Origin: Astropecten irregularis
Taxonomy: Eukaryota; Echinodermata; Asteroidea; Paxillosida; Astropectinidae
Length of the DNA stretch: 64,000 nucleotides
Direction: 5' to 3'
NCBI GenBank assembly: GCA_963971285.1
Contig: OZ020254.1
Coordinates: forward strand, 18,444,932 to 18,508,931
This document shows positions 1-10,456 of the stretch, piece after piece; the first letter of the stretch is position 1, and each line of letters opens with the position of its first letter. The position numbers and the translations under genes are program-made. The notes beneath the pieces are model-generated. The model was given only the letters and a program-made list of their open reading frames with translations, did not search any database and was not told the DNA's origin.

Positions 1-37
1 ATTTTGTTTTAGTATGCTACCAAAGTATGATACTACC
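1..37. mobile_element. Right end of a TTAA-type MITE (fragment)
   Basis: The window opens with TATGCTACCAAAGTATGATACTACCTTGAAA. This is the right terminal inverted repeat of the family seen complete at 763-1111 and 5729-6081; the rest lies outside the window. Confidence 0.7.
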
Positions 38-539
38 TTGAAACCAAGTCCTGCTTCAGAATGAGTCGAAAAACTAATCATCATTTTACAATTAATTTTC
101 CTTTCTGCTCTGGTTAAGTATTTTTTATCAAAAACTCAGCATTTTAAACTATATTTAGGGGAAGGAAAGGGTTATTCATCATGATGGTTATAAACAAAGG
201 AAAAAAAGTTTATCAAAGTCACACGATGTCATGTTGCTGGTAGCAACATTTCGGCTACTGGAACTGCTAGCCTTCATCAGGCAACTGAAGAACTGGATGC
301 TGCGATGTCGGTTATATCCTGTTGGTCTACGCCATGTTCACCGTAAATCATTCATGGGTTTTGTCAGTTTTGCTTTATGTTAAATAGTCTATCTTTCTTA
401 CCATTTGCAAATAGAAAGGGGTCCACTCCAACTCGAGATCCCTTTGGTAAAGTCTAGGAATGACAAATCATATTGCAAAAATCACATAATATTAGTTGTA
501 TTTTATTACTGACATACATTGTTGCTAGGAATTTTTGAA

Positions 540-625
540 TCATAATAATAATAATGATAATATGAAAATTTATAGTGCGCCTTTTCCACAAGAGTGATCA
601 AAGGCGCATTACAAAGGCGCATAGA
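540..625. repeat. Dispersed repeat fragment (TATAGYGCRCCTTTT / AAGGCGC type)
   Basis: An AAATTTATAGTGCGCCTTTTC stretch followed by repeated AAGGCGCATT words. A related fragment with TATATAGCCCC and CTCAAGGCGCTTCAC lies at 25500-25560. These look like pieces of one dispersed element; no ORF is present. Confidence 0.5.
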
Positions 626-762
626 AATGATTCGTCAATACACTAGTGCTGTGCATTAAAAACAAATTTCCGTGCTACCGCTTTGGATTAACCATCCGGT
701 TTCAAAAGCAGTACAACAAAACCAACATTTTAAAAAGTAGACTGACGTTAGCCTAATGTTAA

Positions 763-1111
763 AGGTAATACCATACTTGGTTTTTGTCAAAGAAATACAG
801 ATTCATGGGCAAAACTATCAAGGAAGATACAGTAACAGTCATCTGTGAAAATTTCAGTCCCATACGGTGCCTACTTTTTGAAAAACAGTGAAAAATTACA
901 ACAGTATTTCTTAAGTCTTTACTCTTTTATTTTTGGTCTTTTAAAGATCAAAAATAATCTTGGTCACTGGTTTTACTCTTTTCTGGAAAAATTTTCTGGC
1001 AGAAAAATGTTAGCGGTATGTTTCTACCATCACCATCTTTATACCCTGTAAGTTATAGGTAAATATGTGAAGGTTTCTGTTTCCGTATGCTACCAAAGTA
1101 AGATAGTACCT
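763..1111. mobile_element. piggyBac-type MITE, copy 1
   Basis: A 349-bp non-coding element bounded by TTAA on both sides (759-762 and 1112-1115). Its inverted ends begin AGGTAATACCATACTT and end AAGTAAGATAGTACCT. An internal inverted AAGATCAAAAATAATCTTGG-like core is shared with the other copies. TTAA target duplication is the hallmark of piggyBac-group transposition. It has no coding capacity, so it is non-autonomous. Confidence 0.85.
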
Positions 1112-1285
1112 TTAAACAACCCCAAAAGTGTAGACTGTACAATACATACTTGAATTTCAGTCGTTTTTGGGTCCATTTTACAATAGATTTACATGTAAGT
1201 ACTATAACGAACCAACAGTGAGAAGCATCAACAGACTAGACATCAATGATCTAGCCAGATAGCCAGCCTATCTACCTATTCCTAC

Positions 1286-3156
1286 CTTGACAAGCCAATC
1301 CTCTGGTGTTGGTGTTTCTTTCAAACCTGCAAATGAACATCAAATCAATTGATTCACTACACAAAGTTTGTGTGGATCCACATACCGATTGTCACCATGC
1401 AAAGCCTCAAATCTTTCTATACTTTTCCTCTATCAACCATCCTTCCACAGGCACATCATTCCTTCCGCCATCTTGGGTCCATCAAACATCTATTTTTAGC
1501 CTTTGAGAAAGATCCTAGGATCGAAACGTCAGGCCCTCCTAACTCTAAGTATTTAACATATTTCAGGTCATTATTTAAGTTGAAAACAGTTTGCAGCAGT
1601 TTATTACTTGTATACATACCATGCTTCATCAATGTCCAATTTGAATCCATCTGTTGCCGTGCTTGTATGTAGTATCTACCATCTGCCCACATTGCAGCAA
1701 TGTCATCAGTGACCACAGCAGTACCTATTCACAATTACCATCAAATAATAAGAATACAAGAAATAATTACAAATGGGGTATTAGGGAGACACGTTAGCAT
1801 CTAAAAGTGAACATAGGGAGACATCAGCCGGGAATTAGGGAGACATTTTGACGTCACATTTTGACGTCTCCCTAAGGTATCAGCATAATCAGCTACCTTT
1901 TAAAGACATATTTGTAATGTCCATATTTTAATAGAAGACAGAGAATGCTCTCAATATGAACATATGTCAATTTCAAGTTCATTGGTTTGAAGGATGTTTA
2001 GAAATAGTTAAGTAAAGTTTATGCACGACCCTACGGAAAAGTCTCCCTATTGGGGTCAATTCAATTCAATTCAATTCAATTCAAAATTTATTGTCACGTA
2101 AAAAGCTTATTACATGAAAATCGTTTGCCAGTGTACGGAGCAGAATAAAAAAGAAATATATACAAATTTACTAAAAACTTTAAATTTACTTTAAAATTAC
2201 AGGACTAAAATGCTAAACAAATAATCCCAAAATATATACATTATGATCAACCACTTACATACAATAACATAAATTTAATAATTATAATTAATAAATAAAT
2301 AATAAGAAAACATGACAAATTACTCAGCACAAATAATATTATTTTAAAAGTACAAATACAATGAAGGTAGGGATGATATTAGGGGTGAGGGGTAAGGATA
2401 GGAGGGGAGTTAGGAATTGAAGGGTATAGGTGAGGGGATGGGGGGGGGGGGGGGGGGGTAAGGAGAGGAAGTGATGTAGGGGTGGGGTTAAGGGGAGGTG
2501 AGAGGTCCCATCCTCAGTTATATAAATAAACACAATTATTCTGTCACTGAGTCAACAACTTGGTAATTCTGCTTTCTGGTATTCTCTGTGTTATTTTTTC
2601 TCTTTTCATAGTAATGCAAATCCAAAAATGTTTATAAATTGGTTAATTCCTCTCAATGATGGATTAAGTATTCATACAGAAACACCATATCATGTATGGT
2701 TAATAACAATACAATGTATGTTTTACTCTTACTGGAAACTAGTTTATACATTAACAAAAGAAAAGAAATCTAGCATTCAAACAAATGGAATATTATTGAA
2801 AAGTGAACAAAGAAAAATTGACTGGAGCGGGATTCGAGCCAGTGACCCCTGGAATACCATACCGGCACTCTTACCAACTGAGCTACCCAGTCCAATTTGG
2901 GTGCCCCTAATAGTCAATTATCTTTGTTCGTTTGGCAAATTCAGTCAGTTTCCCTTGTGGTTACTTGATGATGAAATTTCATATATGAATGATATTTATG
3001 AATAAAAATATTTACCAAAGGAACCTGTGAATCCAGATATGAAAGCTCTACGGCAATCACATGATGCAATATATTCACTCTGAAATGGCACAAAACACAA
3101 GAATATCATGGATTAGTGAATGTAACGTGTTGATCTTGTGCCTGATCTTGTGCCGA

Positions 3157-3224
<68 letters not shown>

Positions 3225-3273
3225 ACTGAGCCTGAGACTGAGCCTGAGACTGAGCCTGAGCCTGAGCCTGAGT

Positions 3274-3314
<41 letters not shown>

Positions 3315-3512
3315 ACTGAGACTGAGACTGAGACTGAGTCTGAGCCTCCGTTTCGTAAACCCTCCATCTTAGTGTCAGATAATGTTAATTACCTGATGAG
3401 CATCTCCTGATGGTATAATATATGCCTGAATCGGCTCCGACCCAATATACTGCTTGGCTTTCATCAAACTTCGCAGCTTCTGCAGAAGTGGTGTTGTATT
3501 CTTGGCTGCCAT
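1286..3512 (-). CDS. XPNPEP1: Xaa-Pro aminopeptidase 1-like, N-terminal exons (partial)
   Basis: The product should remove the N-terminal residue from peptides with proline in second position; the XPNPEP1 family is a cytosolic metalloprotease with two creatinase-like domains and a pita-bread catalytic domain. Four coding exons are visible on the minus strand: 3512-3393, 3079-3016, 1724-1620 and 1326-1286. All have GT-AG borders and matching phases (0, 1, 1, 0) and encode 110 residues. They read through [47 protein letters not shown]-like and TPTPEDWL stretches, which follow vertebrate XPNPEP1 in order. This is only the first creatinase_N domain; metal ligands and catalytic residues lie beyond the left edge. 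The start is the ATG at 3512, giving [13 protein letters not shown], close to the family N terminus. A 5'UTR acceptor at 3559-3560 suggests an upstream non-coding exon. XPNPEP2 is less likely because no signal peptide is seen. Confidence 0.88.
1500..1616. repeat. Dispersed repeat family M (fragment in XPNPEP1 intron)
   Basis: CCTTTGAGAAAGATCCTAGG, then CGAAACGTCAGGCCCTCCTAA and TTTGCAGCAGTTTATTACTTG, recur at 32946-33070, 53060-53370 and (start only) 62530-62590. No ORF was found; the family is unassigned. Confidence 0.6.
2052..2110. repeat. TCAAT pentanucleotide microsatellite
   Basis: About seven TCAAT units lead into AAAATTTATTGTCACGTAAAA, a possible end of an old element. The stretch to 2520 is otherwise A/T-rich, then a G-rich low-complexity tract (2370-2500) with a poly-G run at 2440-2458. 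Confidence 0.7.
2790..2970 (-). mobile_element. SINE family A, partial copy
   Basis: A reversed tRNA-derived SINE. The tRNA-like body (complement of GATTCGAGCC ... CTCTTACCAACTGAGCTACC) has recognisable A and B boxes, and the family tail CAGTTTCCCTTGTGGTTACTTGATGAT follows. It lies in an intron of the XPNPEP1-like gene. Confidence 0.8.
3150..3362. repeat. Expanded CTGAGC hexanucleotide tract at a MITE end
   Basis: About 30 copies of CTGAGC, with CTGAGA variants in the second half. The tract ends in GCCTCCGTTTCGTAAAC, which is the terminal sequence of MITE family H (compare 6165-6185 and 58925-58945). Open frames through it (Ser-Leu, Pro-Glu, Gly-Ser repeats) are artefacts of a 6-bp period. 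It lies within an XPNPEP1 intron. Confidence 0.9.
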
Positions 3513-3889
3513 GATTGTCAAGACAATGCAGCAAATATAACCTCAATTTGCTCAAAACCTGCAAATAATTGACAGTGAAAGATGAATTATTGCTTTGTAT
3601 TAGTGCATGAAGAACAATTACAAAATCTGTACAGTAGGCCTATAACTGGTACATTGTATTTGCAAGTATCGACCGCTTGGAATTATGGGATGCACAAAGG
3701 TCAAAAGGGCACAATCACCTGCGTACTTTTGGACAGTGTGAGTGAAAATCCCTTTGTGCACTGTGTTTATGAACTTGCAGTTCAACTCAGATGTATCCCA
3801 CAATGCTTTGGGGAAGAGCCCTCTCTTGGTGAAAATGCTATTTGCGATAAACCTTATTGAATAACCTAGCACCCTGTTCCATATCGTCA

Positions 3890-4300
3890 ACGTTTTCATG
3901 AAGAGGCGAATTTGGCAAAAATCAAGATTTTTTCGAAATTCCTTTTTTGGCCAAAATCAATTAGGGGTATTGTAACGGACATCTTGACGAAATTGTTTAG
4001 GCCAAATCGAATTAAATCAATTAAATCATGAAAATCAGTAAAGGGCGAATTTCACCAAAAGTGCTGTTGGCGTTTTCACGAAGGGGCGAATTATCAAAAA
4101 CGCACGTTGTTCTATGGGGGCACTTTCAGCGCGTACGCGAATTTACGTTTTCACGAAGAGGCGAATTCCAGCGCGCGCACGCGCGTGCTATTTTTAGCTT
4201 TCACAGGGACGAATTTGTGTGTGTTTGTATGGAGAGAGTTTTGGGTCACATCCAATTTTTCCGGGAAAAAAGTTTTCACAAAGGGGCGAATTTCTTTGAA
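3890..4300. repeat. Interspersed GTTTTCACGAAGGGGCGAATT motif cluster
   Basis: Near-identical words (CACGAAGGGGCGAATT and variants) start near 3893, 4072, 4148 and 4272, with a shorter AAAGGGCGAATTTCACC at 4040. Spacing is irregular, so this is not a simple tandem repeat. No gene is supported here. Confidence 0.6.
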
Positions 4301-4449
4301 CATTAATTACTCCCCAATCATAAGCTCTATCAACTCTTAATTAGTACGTCGTGTAAGGGAAAGTCTTCAGCTTGAAACCAGTATGAACAATTAATCAACA
4401 TGTCCTCTAAAAATGGGCGAAATATACAATTTAAAAAGGAACAAACTTC

Positions 4450-4510
4450 TAAGCCGATTTTCTCAAAACTGTGTTTCAAGTTGAAACACAGTTTTGAGAA
4501 AATCGGCTTA
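4450..4510. repeat. Perfect 30-bp palindrome with a 1-nt spacer
   Basis: The 30 bases at 4450-4479 are the exact reverse complement of 4481-4510, separated by a single G. The arms start TAAGCCGATTTTCTC. No target duplication or MITE signature is evident. Confidence 0.95.
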
Positions 4511-5064
4511 TCGCCCAGGTGGGCAATTCGCAAGCTTTAGCCAAAAGTTTAGTTTGTGAAAAGTGGATTGAGTTTTGGTTGGCGAAGGAAATCCATTGAT
4601 TGACCTAGAGGCAGCAAGGAATAAAGTGTAATCAGCCCCAATGTTAAACTTAAAACTTTGAACCTACATTAATTATTTTACTGAATTTAGTAATGTCAGC
4701 TTGCAGAGATAATTCCAACATACGGACCATAGACTAACGTTAGTGCAGGGCTAAGTCTACACACAATCATGACAACTGGAAACACTGATTTATCATAGAA
4801 TGTTCATGCACGCACCAAACAGACTTTGCACTTTGTCAATGTACTTTGTAGGCCTATGCAATCTGGTAGTACACAGCAATCCACTCCCCTTCAGTTCCAA
4901 TATGGATTCAATTGTCCGGAAACTGGGACATAAACCTAGGCCTACATATAACAAAGTATTTCCAAGTTCATTGGCTTATAAAGCACCATGCACGAACTGT
5001 TCGTTTCTGTGAGCAGCCTATATACTCAGGAATAAATTTAAAAAGTAAGATGATCACAACTTAC

Positions 5065-5190
5065 TTAAATTTCAGTATTTTCCGCCGTTGCAGACAGCCA
5101 CCAGACACGCGCACAATGCACTCTTCACTTGACGTCGGAAACCCAGTAGTACATACGACACTTACATACATAAAAATATCAGTTATGGAA
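5065..5190 (-). promoter_or_regulatory. Putative 5'UTR exon and promoter of the XPNPEP1-like gene
   Basis: On the minus strand a strong donor (GTAAGT) sits at 5064-5059. Just upstream is a GC-richer stretch with a TGACGTCG CRE-like site near 5128-5135. The first coding exon of the XPNPEP1-like gene has a non-coding acceptor at about 3559. A 5'UTR exon ending at 5065 would join it across a 1.5-kb intron. This is inference from splice signals only; no transcript evidence is available. Confidence 0.3.
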
Positions 5191-5334
5191 CCAGACTAAT
5201 GAACTATCTGGGTCCCATATGGGCGGGGCGAGTTACATTTCTTAGGGGAGGGTAATAAATCCCTAGAAATTGGTTTATAGCCATGCAAAAAAATCCACTA
5301 GAATGTATCCCACCTAACTTTGGGGTAAATGTCT

Positions 5335-5540
5335 GGGACCAATTTCATGGAGCTGTTAAGCACAAAAAATTGCTTTGCACGAAATGTCTTGCTCAATCAT
5401 TTTGAATAAAACAAACCACCATTAACAATTTGATATTCATGGTAAGAAAAGAACAGCTAATGAACAATAACAAGTGATATACAACAGATGGAAATTTGAT
5501 TGTTAATCCAGTTTGTATTATTATGTTTATGCTGTTTGTT
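5335..5540. mobile_element. MITE family D, degraded copy
   Basis: Begins GGGACCAATTTCATGGAGCTG and contains CATTAACAATTTGATATTCATGG and GATATACAACAGATGG, which are shared with the complete copies at 61021-61262 and 62142-62389. The right terminus is not recognisable. Confidence 0.6.
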
Positions 5541-5728
5541 TTTTTACCAAAACCCTTGGCAAATAAAATCATGTTGCCAGTCAAAACTCTCTGTAAGTGT
5601 TATGCTAAGCGAACATTGGCCGAATACAAGTCAAAAGCTGCAGTAAACATCACATGAACATTTTGGTTGGTAATCCTATTTGATCAAGGAAGACTTTTCA
5701 CGCTTAAAAAGGCAAATTTTGTGTTTAA

Positions 5729-6081
5729 AGGTAATATCATACTTTGTTTTTTGTCAAAAATACAGAGTCATAGGCAAAAATATATTAAAAAAATACAGTA
5801 ACCGTGAACATTTCAGTGCCATATGGTGTCCACTTTTTGAGAAAACAGTAAAAACGGCCACAGTATTTCTTAAGTCTTTTCTCTTTTATTTTTGATCTCT
5901 AGAAGATCAAAAATAATTTTGGTCACTGTTTTACCCTTTTCTGAAAAAATAGGCCTACGGCATTTCAGGCAGACACATTTTTACGGTATTTTTCTACAAT
6001 CACCATCTTTATACCTTGTAAGTTATGGGTAAATCTGTGAAGATTTCTGTTTCGGTATGCTACCAAAGTATGATACTCCCT
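5729..6081. mobile_element. piggyBac-type MITE, copy 2
   Basis: 353 bp, flanked by TTAA at 5725-5728 and 6082-6085, with AGGTAATATCATAC at one end and TATGATACTCCCT at the other. Colinear with copy 1. Confidence 0.85.
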
Positions 6082-6109
6082 TTAAACAAAATAATGCTGG
6101 CCCTTTATT

Positions 6110-6127
6110 TTCAGCATATGGATGTCA

Positions 6128-6169
<42 letters not shown>

Positions 6170-6187
6170 CCGTTTCGTAAACTCCCA
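6110..6187. repeat. MITE family H end with short GAGCCT tract
   Basis: ATATGGATGTCAGAGCCTGAG, then about seven GAGCCT units, then CCTCCGTTTCGTAAACTCCC. This is the right part of a family H element, with a smaller hexanucleotide expansion than the one at 3150. Confidence 0.7.
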
Positions 6188-6429
6188 TATTATATTAGTT
6201 TAAAGTCATACCATTTTGAACTTAAATATGGACCAGTGACAGCCTAGCCTCTCGTTCTGTTGCCTGATAACTCCAACCTGTGGACATAGAAAAATAGAGC
6301 TTTTCCACTGATCTATTATAAATGGGCCTATGATAAATAATTGTTTCAAGCCAAATTTTGTTTCATTATGGATGGATACAAATATTTCTTGTAAAAAAGT
6401 AGAATATAATGTGTAAAACTGAGCATTGG

Positions 6430-9210
6430 CTAAAAAAAACCACCGAGCGGAGTAATATGGAACTATCAAGTGCCCTTAAGAAAATACAGAAATGCGCATC
6501 CGCCTACCTGTCGTCTGATTTGGGCATCTTTAGTGCAATTTGTGAAAACTTTTGCCGCGCTTTCTTCATTGCGCAATAGAAGTTTCATCGAAGCGGACGT
6601 CTTGAGCGATGCGGCAGATTCTTCAAAATTTGAAAAAGCAAATTCATTCTTTTTCGCGACCGGGGAAATTGAGCCACACTGTGAGGAATAATTCTTGTTC
6701 ATTCTACAGGAGAATTTGAACTTTCCTGGAGGATTTCTTCGTCTCTGTGGACCGCGTAATTTACCAATTTCTTAGACCGGTGCTGGCCCGGGCTGAGAAA
6801 AAATTCTCGGCCTCGTGGCCGGCCTTCCATTCGCCGTGCATTGGCGGCAGACTCTCTTTTTCCGTTGAGTTGTCTGGTAGGATTCGACTTTATTGTGGAC
6901 TCTTTGTGAGTATTTAACTGAACTAAATTTGTTTCAAATGAACCCAAACATGAGTAGAGAAATTCAGGACTAGAAACATCTTTGAAAAATCTCACTGAAC
7001 TTGCGGCAAACCGTTTGGTTGCAGCATGAGGCTCATTTTATGCCCTACTCGGGGAGCAATTCTCGGGGCCTAAAACGACCAGGAAGAGACATTTACAAGC
7101 TCGCCGCCAAGAATATTCAACTCTCCGACATTCTCAAGGCTAGGAACTTCAATTTCATCTTCATTGTAAATGGATTTGAAACTGCTGACTTAATTTTTGT
7201 AAACTATGGAGGTTTTGAGATAAACAAATATGAACCCTATAGGCCAATTTGTCGGAGGATTTCGGTGGACAGTGCTGGGGGAAACCGTCTTCAAGTTGTC
7301 AACAGATTTCTTCTCCGAGGAATACCAGCCCTTCAAGGTCAAGAAAGATGTTATGAACAGAGGAGGAAACTTGAAAAACTCAGTGAAACTTTTGTGGACT
7401 ATAAAAACATTTGTCGCATGATCTGACCACTGAGTACTGACAATACGGGATTTGTGTGTTTTTGTCGAATGACTGATTTGCGGAAGGATTCAAGATTCAA
7501 GCAAGAAACAAAGATTCAAACTTTCAAAGACAATGACTGTAGTTTCTCCAAAATTCAGTGAACGGATTTGAACTGGACTTTGTAAAATGAACATTTAATG
7601 AACATTTGTCGCATGATCTGATTGACGATATGGGATTTGTGTGTTTTTGTCGAATGACTGAGACGGTAAGGATTCAAGCAAGATTCGGTAAGTCATAAAA
7701 ACCCTGCTCGCACGAGCGGATTCGTGCCCGAGGTAAGCGATTCACTTCATTCATTAAGGGGTTTTGTTTTAATTAAGATGTATCCAAAACTTGGCGCTAA
7801 TCTTCAGAACACTTGAGCAGCCAAATTCTATAAAATTCCCAGTAAGCTGTACGTCTGACCTTTCATTTTTGGGAAAAAAAATGAGCTGGCTAAAAAAAAT
7901 TCCCCAATTTTTCCATGTATCAATGGTCAAGACTAAACTTAGCATTCAAAGAGATGTACATAATGTTTGCATGTAGTATGTATCTCTGGACTCCATGGTG
8001 GCATGGCAATACATCCCCAGCCCTGGATATCGATTTTTCACACCTCAATCCATGTGGTAAACACATTCCAGCAAGTCCCGCCCATTGCACCTGGCGTGGT
8101 GCAGGCAGGCTTTCAGATTGGCCAAGAGTAGAGCTGGGCATTATTAATGAGCTGACACGTGCATTTCGTGCTTCAGTCACGCGCCAAGGCCCAACGCCTT
8201 TATACGGCTGTTGAATGGCCCTATTAAGTCTTGACTTCTTTCCGGTTCAGACCCATTGTCTGATTTTAAGTGAATAGGCCACTTATTAACGAATTGGACC
8301 AAACCACTCTTTGTGTTCAAATAGCTTTTTGGGGCACACGGAGATTTCTTTACTGTTTCTTGACTGACTAGTGGCTTACTTTTTTTTTTTTTTAGAAAGC
8401 AACAAATCATTGCCTGCCTGGCATTAAATATACAAGTTGAAACAAGTCTGATGGGGGGGGGGGGGGGGGGGGGACTGGTATCTGTAATTATGCACATTTA
8501 AGCAGGCACTTTTTAATCTGTGAATAAATCCTTGTATTTAATGTAATTCTGTTATCGGCATATATCGGACTGAATACGAGATCTTTAGAATACGAACATG
8601 ACAAGACAATAGACATGAATTGCCAGCTTCAACAGACTGATGCTTCTTTGAATTAGGCCTAGAGCCGAGGTCTACATTTGTTCAGAAATAATTCCCTTTT
8701 AGAAATCAAACCAAAAAGCTTGCATGGGCGAACTCTGTAAAGGTGACCATGAATTTCTACGGATTTATGGACTTCAAGAATTCACTGAAAGCATGATGCG
8801 ACAATGAAGGAAGACCGGAGCAAGAAAAGATTCTGAATGGAGAAAAGTTCACCATTCGTCGCTCATCTATAAATTTTAATCAAGTGACAGAGAGGCAGTG
8901 AAGATGTATGTTCTTTGTCATATATCTCAAAACAACAACAGTTAAATTAAGATTTTAAGTCAAAAATGTTCCGTTGTAACGGAAGGAGGCATCACATTAA
9001 CTGGTGTTTGAATGAAATCATTAAATGACATAGCAGAGTGAGTGTTATTTTACTGGCAATAATGACCCAACTGAGACGGACTCGCTGGTATACAAAAGGA
9101 CTCAAGGTTTAAAAAGTAATTTTAAGTTAAAAACAAAAAAACTACAAAAAACTTATAATGCTTTCCTAATTCTGCCTCTAGGGGACAACATTTAATTGGG
9201 TTCTAAGGCC
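6430..9210. other. Low-copy region without a supportable gene
   Basis: GC rises at 6480-7100 and 7690-7740. Open frames here (for example 6466-6702 minus and 7001-7426 plus) have no recognisable domain and unclear splice context. A direct repeat of about 75 bp (CATTTGTCGCATGATCTGA ... GTGTTTTTGTCGAATGACTGA) occurs at 7408-7475 and 7605-7663. Poly-G and poly-T runs lie at 8380-8473. A non-coding first exon ending at GGTAAG near 7731 is possible but unproven. Confidence 0.4.
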
Positions 9211-9214
9211 TCAG

Positions 9215-10456
9215 AATGTGGGAGGAGGGGGATCTCGGCCTTGTCGGATAACAGCGCATCAAGCGTGCTCAGGCTGGCCTGCGCCTCTAAGCGACGCTAA
9301 GCAGCGGGGTGGGGTGGGGTGGGGTGGGGGTTGATCTCTGATCTATACAAACTGGATAGGTCGTGGGTGCAGTGATTAGACGGCGAGCCGTGAAGTCACC
9401 AGCGGCCATGTTAGGATATTCAGCACAATACTCATTGCACTGCATGACTGCACAGCAGGCAGTGCAGCAATTCTCTGTATCACTGATCTATACAAACTGG
9501 ATAGGTCGCGCTGCTCTGCAGGTGAAGCATCCGTGCAGCCATTTTGGGATATTCAATACATTTGGCAGGCCCGGCGGCCGGCGTATACAGAGAATTGCTG
9601 CACTGCTTGCTGTGCAGTCATGCAGTGCAATGAGTATTAATTTTTTGTGCTGAATATCCTAACATGGCCGCTGGTGACTTCACGGCTCGCCGTGTAATCA
9701 ATGCACCCACGACCTATCCAGTTTGTATAGATCAGTGCTCTGTATACGTCGGCCGCCGGGCCTGCCAATGTATTGAATATCCCAAAATGGCCGCACGGAT
9801 GCTTCACCTGCAGAGCAGCGCGACCTATCCAGTTTGTATAGATCAGTGGGTTTAGCTAGGTAGGGCCAGGGCCTACTACTGATACTAGATGACATAACGG
9901 TAACCTGCCGTTGTGTCATCCAGTATTCCGATTATCAATCCGTCTGGTAATCGGTATCGAGTCGACTTGTCGGTTATTCGGTTCGTCGGTAAACGGTATC
10001 GCGATAATTACTTTCAAACAAGATTCCACACAAACTTTCTTCAGATGGATAACCATGACAACGACACCGGTTATGTTGTAGTTATTCGAAGAAAGCGTGA
10101 GGAATTGAAAGTAATTTAGTAGTAGGCTCTAGGTTTGGGGGGGGGGGGTCTGAGGGGAGCAGTGCGTGCACAGCTAGAAGTCAAGCTAGACAGCGAATGC
10201 AGATTCGGCAAGGCTGAGGTGGGGTATACATTGGACAATTTATCAAGTTTCTTTTTAGTGGTGTGGGAGAGGTCGGAAAGGAAAAGCATTTGATTGTTAT
10301 TCGGTTGCGATAAAATGTTTTTCACTTCTTTTGAAAACCAGTCATTTCGTATACCAGCGATATATCTCTGTGAAATCCTTGATAAACAACATAACATAAT
10401 GGTGAGAAGTTGCAAAGAAGTGTGATTTAAAAAAACGGTTTAATTTGTAAATCACT
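9215..10456. repeat. Leader of satellite module 1
   Basis: Colinear with 13890-14634 once the insertion at 9338-9846 is removed. Shared blocks: a G-rich CCTCAGAATGTGGGAGG-type start, a hairpin at about 9888-9921, GATTATCAATCCGTC at 9929-9943, CAAGATTCCACACAAACT at 10019, GAATTGAAAGTAATT at 10103, GGCAAGGCTGAGGTGGGG at 10208 and ATATCTCTGTG near 10361. The satellite starts immediately after it. Open frames are short and differ between copies, so it is probably non-coding. Confidence 0.75.
9338..9846. mobile_element. Foldback-type insertion with A-B-A'-B' layout
   Basis: Four arms each carry the end CTGATCTATACAAACTGG or its complement: A 9338-9482, B 9483-9587, A' 9585-9735 (inverse of A), B' 9738-9846 (inverse of B). 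A and B are themselves related (GCCATNTTNGGATATTCA in both). The block is absent from the paralogous leader at 14030, so it is an insertion there. No transposase is present. Confidence 0.85.

Noticed and set aside
3061-3410. Open frames encoding Ser-Leu, Gly-Ser and Pro-Glu repeats
   Set aside because: They come from the CTGAGC hexanucleotide tract, open in several frames on both strands, and are linked to a MITE end.
6466-7426. Possible gene near 6.5-7.4 kb
   Set aside because: Overlapping frames on both strands, no domain recognised, and no phase-consistent downstream exon found.
9363-9919. Several 60-100 aa frames
   Set aside because: They lie in the A-B-A'-B' inverted-repeat insertion and mirror one another on opposite strands.
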